DNA of 16,198 nt from Candidatus Magasanikbacteria bacterium RIFCSPHIGHO2_02_FULL_50_9b (GCA_001782975.1 MFQD01000033.1:1197-17394), one strand, 5' to 3'; counted from the stretch's first letter, positions 6,409 through 13,642 are shown. Made by a program: numbers and translations. The notes: generated by a model not told the origin, from the letters alone.

Positions 6409-7572
6409 ATGAAATTGGTTTTTCAATTTGGTTCGCATCCTTCATTGTCACGGGCAGAATTAGTCGCTCGATTTCCACAGATGGTCGGCGGTCGGTTGGT
6501 TGCCGAGCGTTTTTTTGTCGTGGATTCGAGCGAATCTCCGGCGTGGCTCATGCAACAGCTTGGCGGCGTGGTTAAAATTTTGGAAGTTATTGAAGGAATT
6601 ACGGCGAAACCAGCTGAAATGGTTGCACATCTTGCGGATCACCTGATTTTGTCGTGCAGCGCGAAAAACAAGGTCACTTTTGGCGTCTCGATCGTGAATG
6701 CGGGTGAATTCAAGGGGTTGGGCATTGCATTGAAGCGTGAAATTCAGGCGCAAACTGATCGTCCGGTGCGTTCAGTCATCAGCCGCGACCCCGTGTTGTC
6801 AAGCGCCACAACGATACTTGAAAAATTATTGCCGCCTGACGGCGTTGACCTCACTGTGCTCAAAGACAGTTCTGAAGTTTTGGTGTGTCAAACCGTTGCG
6901 GTTCAGCCATTTGACGAATGGTCGTTCCGCGATTATGGTCGCCCAGGGCGTGATGCGAAGCGCGGAATGTTGCCACCGAAATTGGCGAAAATGATGTTGA
7001 ATTTAGCGCTCGGCATTGGAACAGCGGAAGCGTCAACGGTGTATGATCCGTTTTGCGGATCTGGCACAGCGCTGACCGAGGCGGCTTTGCTTGGCTTCGC
7101 GCGCGTGTACGGCTCAGACATTTTGAAACAAGCCGTTGACGACAGTCGCGCGTCGCTCGCGTGGGCAGGCAAACAATTTGATCTTACGGGAACGACGAGC
7201 GAAGTTTTTAAGCATGACGCAACGGATCGGCCGCAGCATTTGAAGCCGGCGAGCGTTGATTGCGTGGTGAGTGAGCCATTTTTGGGGCGCCCGCTGAAAA
7301 AAGGTGAGCAGCTCACTCCAGTGGAAATGCACGAGCTGGTCGTGTTGTATCAACAGGCGCTGTGCGCACTGGAGCCAGTGGTCACACCGACGGGGTGCGT
7401 GGTGTTGTCACTGCCATTCCAAGTTGCGCCGCGCACATTGCTGCCATTAAACGAAATCTTGGAAGGAACGGGTTTCGTCATTGATCCATTGCTGCCAGAT
7501 CAAAAAACGCTTCTGTATATGCGTTCAGATCAGCGGATCGGTCGGCAGATTGTGCGGCTCGTTAAAAATTGA
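6409..7572 (+). CDS. Trm11/TrmG10-like RNA (guanine-N2) methyltransferase
   Basis: Class I SAM-dependent methyltransferase resembling the Trm11/TrmG10 family, which methylates G10 of tRNA. The 387 residues comprise an N-terminal THUMP-like region (1 to about 165) and a C-terminal Rossmann methyltransferase domain. The SAM-binding motif DPFCGSGT is at 213-220, and GSD at 235-237 carries the acidic motif II residue. RPGRDAKRGMLPPKLAKMM (178-196) matches the segment before motif I in this family. The catalytic motif IV, normally (N/D)PPY, reads SEPF at 288-291, which is unusual. The start follows a promoter by 7 nt and has no usable Shine-Dalgarno site. The gene lies upstream of the cupredoxin gene with a 26-nt gap. 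Family assignment is good; substrate position and activity are uncertain because of motif IV. Confidence 0.8.
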   Translation: MKLVFQFGSHPSLSRAELVARFPQMVGGRLVAERFFVVDSSESPAWLMQQLGGVVKILEVIEGITAKPAEMVAHLADHLILSCSAKNKVTFGVSIVNAGEFKGLGIALKREIQAQTDRPVRSVISRDPVLSSATTILEKLLPPDGVDLTVLKDSSEVLVCQTVAVQPFDEWSFRDYGRPGRDAKRGMLPPKLAKMMLNLALGIGTAEASTVYDPFCGSGTALTEAALLGFARVYGSDILKQAVDDSRASLAWAGKQFDLTGTTSEVFKHDATDRPQHLKPASVDCVVSEPFLGRPLKKGEQLTPVEMHELVVLYQQALCALEPVVTPTGCVVLSLPFQVAPRTLLPLNEILEGTGFVIDPLLPDQKTLLYMRSDQRIGRQIVRLVKN

Positions 7573-7578
7573 TAAAAT
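7550..7578 (+). promoter_or_regulatory. Possible promoter for the cupredoxin gene
   Basis: TTGTGC (7550-7555), 17 nt and TAAAAT (7573-7578), overlapping the methyltransferase stop codon. The -35 element is weak. Confidence 0.3.
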
Positions 7579-7598
7579 AGTGAGCAAAGTAAAAAAAT

Positions 7599-7982
7599 AT
7601 GGAAAATAGTTCATCAGTTTCAAAAATTGCGATCGTAATCGTTGTCGTCGGTGTTTTGATCGCGGCGTTTTTTGGGTATCGGTATGTTTCGGGTGGCGAC
7701 GTCGTTGATGTGACGATGCGCGTCAAAAAAATGACGTGGCGCTGGGATCCGGACAATGTGGTGGTGCCGGCAAACAAAAAGATTCGCATTCATATTTTTA
7801 ATGAAGACGATTTTTTGCACGGATTTGGTGTGGCAGCGCTCGGCATTGATGCTGAAACACCACCACTCAAAGAAACCGTGGTTACATTGCCACCAATGCA
7901 GCCCGGGGAATATCCATTTCATTGCTCGGTGATTTGTGGCGAGGGTCATGCGACGCAGGAGGGGAAGATTGTGGTGCAATAG
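7599..7982 (+). CDS. Membrane-anchored cupredoxin with a CuA-like (COX2-type) site
   Basis: Small copper-protein domain resembling the soluble part of cytochrome oxidase subunit II or the C-terminal domain of nitrous oxide reductase. The 127 residues have one N-terminal membrane span (10-27) and an external beta-sandwich. The copper-site residues are visible: H74 in DDFLHGFGV, then C109-SVI-C113-GEG-H117. In COX2 the loop reads C-x-E-x-C-x3-H-x2-M. Here the Glu position is V111 and the Met position is Q120, so the methionine ligand is missing. The GIDAETPP segment (82-89) matches the GIKxDAxPG region of COX2. No other oxidase subunit is nearby. It could be a degenerate CuA, a type 1-like copper protein, or an electron or copper carrier. 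Fold assignment is good; metal content is not proven. Confidence 0.8.
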   Translation: MENSSSVSKIAIVIVVVGVLIAAFFGYRYVSGGDVVDVTMRVKKMTWRWDPDNVVVPANKKIRIHIFNEDDFLHGFGVAALGIDAETPPLKETVVTLPPMQPGEYPFHCSVICGEGHATQEGKIVVQ

Positions 7983-7991
7983 CAGCCCAGT

Positions 7992-8020
7992 TTGACAAAA
8001 AACCACCCCAATGCTATAGT
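7992..8020 (+). promoter_or_regulatory. Consensus promoter for the rpsO-NYN-pnp operon
   Basis: TTGACA (7992-7997), 17 nt and TATAGT (8015-8020). This leaves a leader of about 95 nt before rpsO, the longest of the protein-coding transcripts with a recognisable promoter here. Confidence 0.8.
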
Positions 8021-8026
8021 CAAACC

Positions 8027-8121
8027 CACTTTAATTCCCCCGAACCGGCCAAAAGCCACACGTTCGGCCGCAGCTGCTGACACTCGCGTTGGCACGCCGC
8101 GGAAATTATCATGCGAGGTAT
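8027..8121 (+). promoter_or_regulatory. Structured rpsO leader, possible S15 autoregulatory site
   Basis: The leader contains two competing stems: CCGAAC (8040-8045) with GTTCGG (8062-8067), and CGGCC (8046-8050) with GGCCG (8066-8070). GC-rich self-complementary stretches (GCAGCTGC, CCGCGG) follow before the GAGG at 8115-8118. S15 is known to repress its own mRNA in several bacteria by binding leader structures. Whether this one binds S15 cannot be told by eye. Confidence 0.4.
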
Positions 8122-8451
8122 ATGTTAGATAAAAATAAGAAACAGAAAATCATTGCCAAATTCCGCACGCACGCAGGTGACACAGGGTCGCCGGAAGTGC
8201 AGATCGCTATTTTGACAGCAGAAATCGAAGAACTCATCGATCATTTGAAGTCGCATCGCAAAGACCACTCATCGCGCCGCGGTTTGCTCCGCAAAGTTGG
8301 TGAGCGACGTCGCTTGCTGCGTTTTCTCCAGCGCGAGAATCCGCAAAGCTTTGAAAAACTTGTGAAAGCCTTAAATTTGAAGGCTGCAAAACAGTTCGCT
8401 GAGCTCGATAAAGCCGAAGAAGTAGTTGATGTCGTGGAAGAGGCGGCGTAA
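8122..8451 (+). CDS. rpsO: Small ribosomal subunit protein S15 (uS15)
   Basis: S15 binds 16S rRNA helices 20-22 and nucleates the platform of the 30S subunit. The 109 residues include the family signature blocks HAGDTGSPEVQIAILT and HRKDHSSRRGLLRKVGERRRLLRFL. About 20 acidic residues at the C-terminus (KAEEVVDVVEEAA) extend past the usual 88-89. The frame continues upstream to 8089, but the family starts with ML(T/D)K, so ATG 8122 is chosen, preceded at 3 nt by GAGG. A five-codon frame, ATGCGA...TAG (8111-8128), overlaps the start. The gene heads an operon with the NYN gene (21 nt downstream) and pnp. Confidence 0.96.
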   Translation: MLDKNKKQKIIAKFRTHAGDTGSPEVQIAILTAEIEELIDHLKSHRKDHSSRRGLLRKVGERRRLLRFLQRENPQSFEKLVKALNLKAAKQFAELDKAEEVVDVVEEAA

Positions 8452-8472
8452 ATCACGCTAACTTTTTTACTC

Positions 8473-9213
8473 ATGTCACGAAAATCAGATACGCCGGAAA
8501 TTCCGGTGCAAATTCATTACACCGCGCAACGCGTTGGTGTGTTCATTGATGTCCAGAACATGTACTACAGCGCCAAAAATTTGTTTGGCGCAAAGGTCAA
8601 CTTCATTAACGTCGTCAAAGGTGCGATTCGCGACCGCGAATTGGTGCGCGCGATTGCGTATGTTGTTGAAACGCCACAGCAACACGAAGTTCGGTTTCTC
8701 GACGCACTGCGTTTGCAAGGAATCGAATTAAAAGAGCGCGACTTGCAGGTATTTTCAAGCGGCGTGAAAAAAGCTGACTGGGATGTGGGGATCACGGTCG
8801 ACGCAATTCGCATGAGCGACAAGCTCGACGTTGTTGTGTTGGTTTCCGGCGATGGCGACTACATTCCGCTGGTGGAATATCTCCAAGGCAAGGGATGCAA
8901 AGTTGAAGTCATGGCATTTCGCAACACCTCATCAAGTCGGCTCGTTGAATGTGTCGATCAATTTATCGATCTTGCCGATGACAGCGCATCATATTTAATA
9001 AAAAATGGTGGCACTGGCAGCGCTGGCGGTGGGCACAGCCACGCGCAGCACGCACCAGCATCTGATGATGTCATTGCGCTTGAACCAGAGAATGATGCAG
9101 CAGTAGCGTACATTGAGCCGCGAGAATCTGGTCGCAACGTGCAGCAGAAAAAAACAATGAATGGCAATGGCGGTGGAGGCGGCCAGCGCAGAATGAAACG
9201 AACAATCATGTAA
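8473..9213 (+). CDS. NYN-domain (LabA/DUF88-like) predicted ribonuclease
   Basis: NYN domains are PIN-like, metal-dependent ribonucleases. The 246 residues carry a complete domain at about 20-175. Acidic and polar active-site residues are in the expected places: D26 and N29 in VGVFIDVQNM, D104 and D110 in ADWDVGITVDAI, and D127 and D129 in VSGDGDY. The tail from about 177 onward is low-complexity, rich in Gly, His, Ala and Glu, and ends in a Gly run followed by a basic QRRMKR motif. The gene lies between rpsO and pnp, 21 nt after the first and 45 nt before the second, with no Shine-Dalgarno site. This points to a role in RNA processing or decay with PNPase. That role is inference; the NYN assignment is firm. 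Confidence 0.88.
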   Translation: MSRKSDTPEIPVQIHYTAQRVGVFIDVQNMYYSAKNLFGAKVNFINVVKGAIRDRELVRAIAYVVETPQQHEVRFLDALRLQGIELKERDLQVFSSGVKKADWDVGITVDAIRMSDKLDVVVLVSGDGDYIPLVEYLQGKGCKVEVMAFRNTSSSRLVECVDQFIDLADDSASYLIKNGGTGSAGGGHSHAQHAPASDDVIALEPENDAAVAYIEPRESGRNVQQKKTMNGNGGGGGQRRMKRTIM

Positions 9214-9258
9214 TAATCAGCGGTCGCGCCGTGGGGTGCGTAACGCTTAACAAAAAAT

Positions 9259-11544
9259 ATGTCACAGCAATTTAGCACGCAATGGGGAGGCCGCACGTTA
9301 ACGATTGAAGTTGGAAAATTCGCACCGCAAGCCGGCGGCTCATGCACGGTTCGCTACGGTGATACAGTGGTGATGGGCACCGCAACCATGAGCGACCGCA
9401 CGCGCGACGGCATTGATTACTTTCCTTTGAGCGTTGATTTTGACGAAAAATTATACGCAGCCGGTATCATCAAGGGCTCACGTTTCATTAAACGCGAAGG
9501 CCGGCCGTCGGACGAAGCAGTTTTGACTGGTCGTATGGTTGATCGTGGCATTCGTCCACTGTTTAATGATTCAATGCGCAATGAAGTGCAGGTGGTCACG
9601 ACTGTTTTGTCATATGACAATGAGAATGATCATGACGCGTTGTGTGTGATTGCAGCGTCATGCGCACTGACAATTTCAGACGTGCCATGGAAGGGTCCTG
9701 TTGCCGGAATTCGTGTTGGTCAAATCGAAGGCGAGTGGGTGATTAACCCGACGGTTGAAGCGCAATCAAAATCTGTGATCGATTTAATCGTGACAGGCAC
9801 CACAGAAAAAATTACACAAATTGAAGCAGGCGCAAAAGAAGTTCCGGAAGATGTGTTTATCGAAGCCATGGATTTCAGTCGCAAACATTTGCGTGAGCCA
9901 CTTAAATTAATTGAAGAAGTGCGCGCTGCTGTTGGCAAAGAAAAACGAGTGATGGCCGCGAGCGCGGCCGCAGCAGAATTGCCTGAAGGTGAAATCACTG
10001 ATACGGCAATTTTGGAACTCGCACACGCGTTTGTTGCAAAACACTCGGCAGAAGTTTTTTATGACTCACCGAAACGAAGCAAAGCAGAGCGCATGGCTGC
10101 ATTCGGCACGATGAAAGATTTGCTCGACGCATATTTCACGCGCGAAAACATTTCAAAAGATCGCCGCAAAATTGCGTTCAACAAATTGAAACAAATTGTC
10201 GAGGAATTTATTACTGAAGAAGTGATTGAGCGCGGCAGACGCGTTGACGGGCGCGGGTTGCGGGAAATTCGTTCGCTCGCTGCAGAAGTTGCGGCGCTCC
10301 CGCGCACACACGGCACCGGTTTTTTTCAGCGCGGCGAAACACATGTGTTGTCAATCGTGACGCTCGGCTCGCCGGGTGACGAACAAATTTTGCAAGGTAT
10401 CGAAGGCGAAAGCAAAAAACGATACATGCACCACTACAATTTTCCGGCATATTCGGTTGGAGAAACTGGTTTGAATCGCGGACCGGGACGGCGTGAAATC
10501 GGACACGGCGCGCTTGCAGAAAAAGCATTGATTCCAGTTTTGCCGCCCAAAGAATTGTTTCCGTACACCATTCGCGTGGTGTCAGAAGTCATGTCGTCAA
10601 ACGGTTCGTCATCAATGGGTTCGACGTGTGGTTCGACACTTGCATTGATGGACGCAGGTGTGCCAATCACGTCGCCGGTTGCGGGTATTGCAATGGGTTT
10701 GGCGTCAAACAAAGCGGGCAAATATGTGATTTTAACAGATTTGCAAGATTTGGAAGACGGTCCGGGCGGCATGGATTTCAAAATTGCCGGCACGCGTACG
10801 GGCATCACCGCAATTCAGATGGATACGAAGACCGATGGCTTGACCGCGGACATTATTCGCGAAACATTTGCGCAGGCTCGTGAGGCACGCATGCAAATTT
10901 TGGACGTGATTCATGAATGTTTGCCAGCGCCACGGCCGGATTTATCGCCATACGCGCCAAAGATCATCACGTTCATGATTCCGGTTGATAAGATTCGTGA
11001 AGTGATTGGTCCGGGCGGCAAGGTGATTAATGAAATTATCGACAAGTGCGGGGTGAAAATTGATATTGAACAGACTGGCCAAGTTTCAGTGACTGCGCCG
11101 CCGGGTGCAGATCTCGACAAGGCAGTTGATTGGATTAAAAACATCGTGCGTGTTGTCGCAGCTGGCGAAATTTTCGAAGATGGCGTGGTGACTCGTGTTG
11201 AGGACTACGGTATGTTTGTTGAAGTGCTGCCAAAGCAGGAAGGATTGGTGCACGTTTCCGAAATGTCATGGCAGCGTGTTGAATCGCCGCATGATTTGTT
11301 CAAAATTGGCGACCGTGTCAAAGTGGTGGTCAAAGAAATCGACGAACAAAACCGTATTTCATTGTCAATCAAGCGCATGACTGAGCCGCCAGCAGATTAT
11401 CAGGAGCGTCCGCCACGAGAGCGCGATGACCGATCGGGACATGGTGGTGGCGCCGGTGGTGGAGGATTTCGAGGACGCAGTGGGGGCGGAGGCCGACCGC
11501 ATGGAGGCGGTGGCGATCGTGGGCCGCGCAGACCGAGATTCTAG
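9259..11544 (+). CDS. pnp: Polyribonucleotide nucleotidyltransferase (PNPase)
   Basis: Trimeric 3'-to-5' phosphorolytic exoribonuclease of the RNA-decay machinery. The 761 residues show the whole family architecture: first RNase PH domain (about 10-145, KREGRPSDEAVLTGRMVDRG), helical linker, second RNase PH domain (about 326-560) with the phosphate-binding SNGSSSMGSTCGS at about 446-458 and the catalytic acidic stretch LEDGPGGMDFKIAG, KH domain (KIREVIGPGGKVI from 578, GPGG 584-587), and S1 domain (about 636-705). After residue 710 comes a Gly/Arg-rich tail with FRGR and GGGG repeats ending in RRPRF. Such tails are absent from E. coli PNPase and may bind RNA or partner proteins. ATG 9259 has no Shine-Dalgarno site. 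It lies downstream of rpsO as in many bacteria. Confidence 0.97.
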   Translation: MSQQFSTQWGGRTLTIEVGKFAPQAGGSCTVRYGDTVVMGTATMSDRTRDGIDYFPLSVDFDEKLYAAGIIKGSRFIKREGRPSDEAVLTGRMVDRGIRPLFNDSMRNEVQVVTTVLSYDNENDHDALCVIAASCALTISDVPWKGPVAGIRVGQIEGEWVINPTVEAQSKSVIDLIVTGTTEKITQIEAGAKEVPEDVFIEAMDFSRKHLREPLKLIEEVRAAVGKEKRVMAASAAAAELPEGEITDTAILELAHAFVAKHSAEVFYDSPKRSKAERMAAFGTMKDLLDAYFTRENISKDRRKIAFNKLKQIVEEFITEEVIERGRRVDGRGLREIRSLAAEVAALPRTHGTGFFQRGETHVLSIVTLGSPGDEQILQGIEGESKKRYMHHYNFPAYSVGETGLNRGPGRREIGHGALAEKALIPVLPPKELFPYTIRVVSEVMSSNGSSSMGSTCGSTLALMDAGVPITSPVAGIAMGLASNKAGKYVILTDLQDLEDGPGGMDFKIAGTRTGITAIQMDTKTDGLTADIIRETFAQAREARMQILDVIHECLPAPRPDLSPYAPKIITFMIPVDKIREVIGPGGKVINEIIDKCGVKIDIEQTGQVSVTAPPGADLDKAVDWIKNIVRVVAAGEIFEDGVVTRVEDYGMFVEVLPKQEGLVHVSEMSWQRVESPHDLFKIGDRVKVVVKEIDEQNRISLSIKRMTEPPADYQERPPRERDDRSGHGGGAGGGGFRGRSGGGGRPHGGGGDRGPRRPRF

Positions 11545-11545
11545 C

Positions 11546-11574
11546 TTGACAGCGTGCGACGTGCACGTTATAGT
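11546..11574 (+). promoter_or_regulatory. Promoter and palindromic operator of the toxin-antitoxin pair
   Basis: TTGACA (11546-11551), 17 nt and TATAGT (11569-11574), only 9 nt before the antitoxin ATG. The spacer contains the perfect 10-bp palindrome ACGTGCACGT (11559-11568), a likely autoregulatory operator. Confidence 0.65.
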
Positions 11575-11583
11575 CGCATTACT

Positions 11584-11778
11584 ATGAACACACAAAAGGG
11601 GGTCGCACTAATTTCACTGCCAAGCGCAAACATCACTGCAGTTTTTAGACGTCTTCGAAAAGAGTGGAAGTTATTTTGGTTGCTGCGTGGAATAGCGCAG
11701 TCAGAGTGGGAATTTGAACACGGGCTTTGTAAGGAGTGGAAGCGGGGCGAAACGGTGAAGGAAATTCTCAATAAATAA
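11584..11778 (+). CDS. Probable antitoxin of a RelE/ParE-type pair
   Basis: Small protein of 64 residues lying 8 nt upstream of a RelE-like toxin frame, with its own strong promoter. The N-terminal part (VALISLPSANI) could form a DNA-binding strand. The C-terminal part (SEWEFEHGLCKEWKRGETVKEILNK) resembles the acidic and basic helical tail by which CPR antitoxins of this kind hold their toxin. I cannot place it in a named antitoxin family with certainty; assignment rests mainly on size, order and promoter. The leader is only 2-3 nt. The partner toxin is interrupted, so the antitoxin may be a relic or may work in trans. Confidence 0.55.
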   Translation: MNTQKGVALISLPSANITAVFRRLRKEWKLFWLLRGIAQSEWEFEHGLCKEWKRGETVKEILNK

Positions 11779-11786
11779 TACAGTGT

Positions 11787-12062
11787 ATGGAGGGAAAGGA
11801 GGGGTGGAAAATTTATTTTTCTTCGCATTATGCGCGGCAGCTTAAGCGCCTGCCGATCGCCATGTGCGAATAGGTGCGTATACGCGTCGAAATATTTCGT
11901 TATGATCCGTTTCATGAAAAGCTGCACACGCACAAACTAGATGGAAAATTCATAGGGAGACTTGCCTTTTCAGTCACGCATAATTACCGAATAATTTTTC
12001 GATTCACGGATTCGAGCACTGTTATTTTCGAGTCCATCGGAACGCATGATGAGGTGTATTAA
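11787..12062 (+). pseudogene. RelE/YafQ-like toxin interrupted by an in-frame TAG
   Basis: ATG 11787 opens a frame that stops at TAG 11871-11873 after 28 codons. The same frame then continues from GTG 11874 to TAA 12060-12062. Joined, the two parts read as one RelE/ParE-superfamily toxin of about 91 codons: WKIYFSSHYARQLKRLP, stop, VEIFRYDPFHEKLHTHKLDG, then FSVTHNYRIIFRF and a final ESIGTHDEVY. The spacing matches intact family members exactly, so TAG replaces a residue in the second helix where relatives often have Lys. A single AAG-to-TAG change would explain it. TAG is a normal stop for other genes here (pnp and the cupredoxin). Either the toxin is dead, or readthrough or a sequencing error is involved. 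The gene lies 8 nt after the antitoxin. Confidence 0.7.
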
Positions 12063-12070
12063 AAATTTCG

Positions 12071-12079
12071 TGTTATACT
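12071..12079 (+). promoter_or_regulatory. Extended -10 promoter for the small membrane protein
   Basis: TGTTATACT (12071-12079) is an extended -10 element (TGN-TATACT) with no good -35 hexamer. It lies 23 nt before the ATG at 12103. Confidence 0.4.
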
Positions 12080-12102
12080 GTCACCACATTTATTCACCAC
12101 AT

Positions 12103-12579
12103 ATGAACATCATTGCAAAAAGCACTACGCTTGCGCAGCAGGACAATCCGTTCGCGAGACAAGAAGAAGCGCAGCTGCAATTGATTGCAGCGCCTCGAGG
12201 ACTCGGGTCATCTGGTTCAGTGAGCGCGGCGATTGTGAGTGTATTGACACTCCTGATCATTCTTGGTGTGTTTGTCGTTGCGCCAATCATCTTTTTTCGT
12301 CGGTTGCGGCAGCGGGCATTGCGCGATCATTCAGCAAAAAAACTTTATGCATGGTACTGCGCGCTGATATCCCCCTGTTTGTTAGTGCTCAATCTGGTGT
12401 TATACGCAGTGGTTGGTTTTGTGGCGAGCGGGTTTGACGTTGGTGGTTTGAGTGAGGCAGTGTTTCGAATCGTGAACATGTTGCAAACCATTTTTGGAAT
12501 TATATACATGATTTTGGTTCCGGTCGGCGTTGTTGCTGCGCTGGTGATCGCGACTGGCGGCGAGCAAAAGAAAGCTTGA
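12103..12579 (+). CDS. Small membrane protein with three predicted spans
   Basis: No family recognised. From ATG 12103 it is 158 residues. It has a polar N-terminus (1-40), a first span at about 41-64, a basic cytoplasmic-type loop (RRLRQRALRDHSAKK, 66-80), a second span at about 83-107, a Gly-rich loop, a third span at about 128-152, and a short charged tail. The frame extends upstream to 12046, but that start would overlap the toxin frame and lie upstream of the extended -10 promoter, so 12103 is preferred. The last codons hold the -35 element of the next gene (capA-like). Some CPR genomes encode many such small membrane proteins of unknown role. Function cannot be stated. Confidence 0.7.
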   Translation: MNIIAKSTTLAQQDNPFARQEEAQLQLIAAPRGLGSSGSVSAAIVSVLTLLIILGVFVVAPIIFFRRLRQRALRDHSAKKLYAWYCALISPCLLVLNLVLYAVVGFVASGFDVGGLSEAVFRIVNMLQTIFGIIYMILVPVGVVAALVIATGGEQKKA

Positions 12580-12604
12580 ACGATCGGGGCGTGCGGGGTA
12601 CAAT
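12576..12604 (+). promoter_or_regulatory. Promoter giving a leaderless capA-like mRNA
   Basis: TTGAAC (12576-12581), 17 nt and TACAAT (12599-12604), followed by only 6 nt before ATG 12611. The -35 hexamer overlaps the stop codon of the preceding gene. Confidence 0.7.
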
Positions 12605-12610
12605 GGCCGC

Positions 12611-13642
12611 ATGTTAGAAACCATCAAATCCTTGATTGCACCGCCAAAAGTTTTGGCAATGGTTGGTGTTATTGTTTTGTCTGCCGCGCTGTCGGGCACG
12701 GCGTTTTTTGTAAGCGAGCAACCTATTGCTGGAGTTGCCGCGGAGGAACAGATTGAGATTGTTGCTAATACTGAGACGACGCCAGCCGGTTTTGAACCGG
12801 AAACAGTGCCAGAAACACTATCAATGATAGTGGTCGGCGATATTATGCTTGATCGCAACGTGTTTAATGCGACGAAGCGAAACGGCGGAAATTTTGAGCA
12901 CCCTTTTTTGCTCATGGCGCCGGAATTGGCGCGCTATGATTTGCGCGTCGCAAATTTGGAAGGGCCAATCACCACAACGCCGTTCAACATGAAGCGCGCG
13001 CAGACAATGTCATTCACATTTGATCCAAAATTTGTGGAGCCACTCGCGAAACATTTTGACATCGTATCACTTGCAAATAATCACACGCACAATTTTGCGG
13101 AAAAGGGTCTGGTTTCGACGAAAAAATATTTGAGCGACGCGGGCGTTGAATTTTTTGGTGATCCACTGAATCGTGCGGGCTACACAGGGCGCGTATTTGA
13201 ACGCAATGGATTTAAGATTGCGCTTATTGGCTATCACGCATTTGGCACGCCGGAAAAAGTTGGTATTCCGGTCGTAGAAAAAGCGATTCGCGAGCTGAAA
13301 AAACAATCTGATTATGTGATTGTGATGCCGCATTGGGGACCGGAATATCAGTCGCGTGGGTCTGCATCACAAGTTGTTGCTGGACATCGATTTATTGACG
13401 CCGGCGCTAACGCGGTGATTGGCGGACATCCGCATGTGGTGCAAAATGTGGAAGAGTATAAAGGACGAAAGATTTTTTATTCGCTCGGCAATTTTATTTT
13501 TGATCAGTATTTTTCAAAAGAAACTATGGAAGGAATGATGGTTGCTATCGAATTCACGCGTGCCGCTGATGAAAAAATCAGCACAGAATTTAAAACAATT
13601 CCGTACAAAATTAATACAGAGAGTCAACCCTTTATACCATAA
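12611..13642 (+). CDS. CapA-family (PGA_cap) metallophosphatase, membrane-anchored
   Basis: Member of the CapA/YwtB calcineurin-like family, known from poly-gamma-glutamate capsule systems but also found in other envelope contexts. The 343 residues have an N-terminal membrane anchor (about 14-34), a short linker, and the phosphatase-like domain from about 70. The metal-binding motifs are all present: VGDIMLDR (75-82), NLEGP (115-119), ANNHTHNF (155-162), HWGPEY (241-246), GGHPHVVQ (271-278) and YSLGNFIFDQ (290-299). The domain therefore looks intact and acts outside the membrane. No capB or capC is nearby, so poly-gamma-glutamate synthesis should not be assumed. The start is fixed by the leaderless promoter. 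It is followed by terminators and the tRNA on the opposite strand. Confidence 0.9.
   Translation: MLETIKSLIAPPKVLAMVGVIVLSAALSGTAFFVSEQPIAGVAAEEQIEIVANTETTPAGFEPETVPETLSMIVVGDIMLDRNVFNATKRNGGNFEHPFLLMAPELARYDLRVANLEGPITTTPFNMKRAQTMSFTFDPKFVEPLAKHFDIVSLANNHTHNFAEKGLVSTKKYLSDAGVEFFGDPLNRAGYTGRVFERNGFKIALIGYHAFGTPEKVGIPVVEKAIRELKKQSDYVIVMPHWGPEYQSRGSASQVVAGHRFIDAGANAVIGGHPHVVQNVEEYKGRKIFYSLGNFIFDQYFSKETMEGMMVAIEFTRAADEKISTEFKTIPYKINTESQPFIP

Noticed and set aside
6321..6575. 84-codon frame before and into the methyltransferase
   Set aside because: It overlaps the methyltransferase for 167 nt in another frame. The methyltransferase has motifs and its own promoter. Its ATG lies inside the terminator stem.
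11871..11873. Reassigned TAG or another alternative code
   Set aside because: pnp and the cupredoxin gene end at TAG exactly where their families end, and TGA ends the dksA-like, methyltransferase and NYN genes, so all three stops are used normally.
11874..12062. Independent 62-codon protein starting at GTG right after the TAG
   Set aside because: It is the C-terminal two thirds of a RelE-type toxin and lacks the first strand and helix. No ribosome binding site precedes it.
12611..13642. Poly-gamma-glutamate capsule locus
   Set aside because: Only the CapA-like gene is present. capB and capC are not in the window, and the family has other envelope roles.
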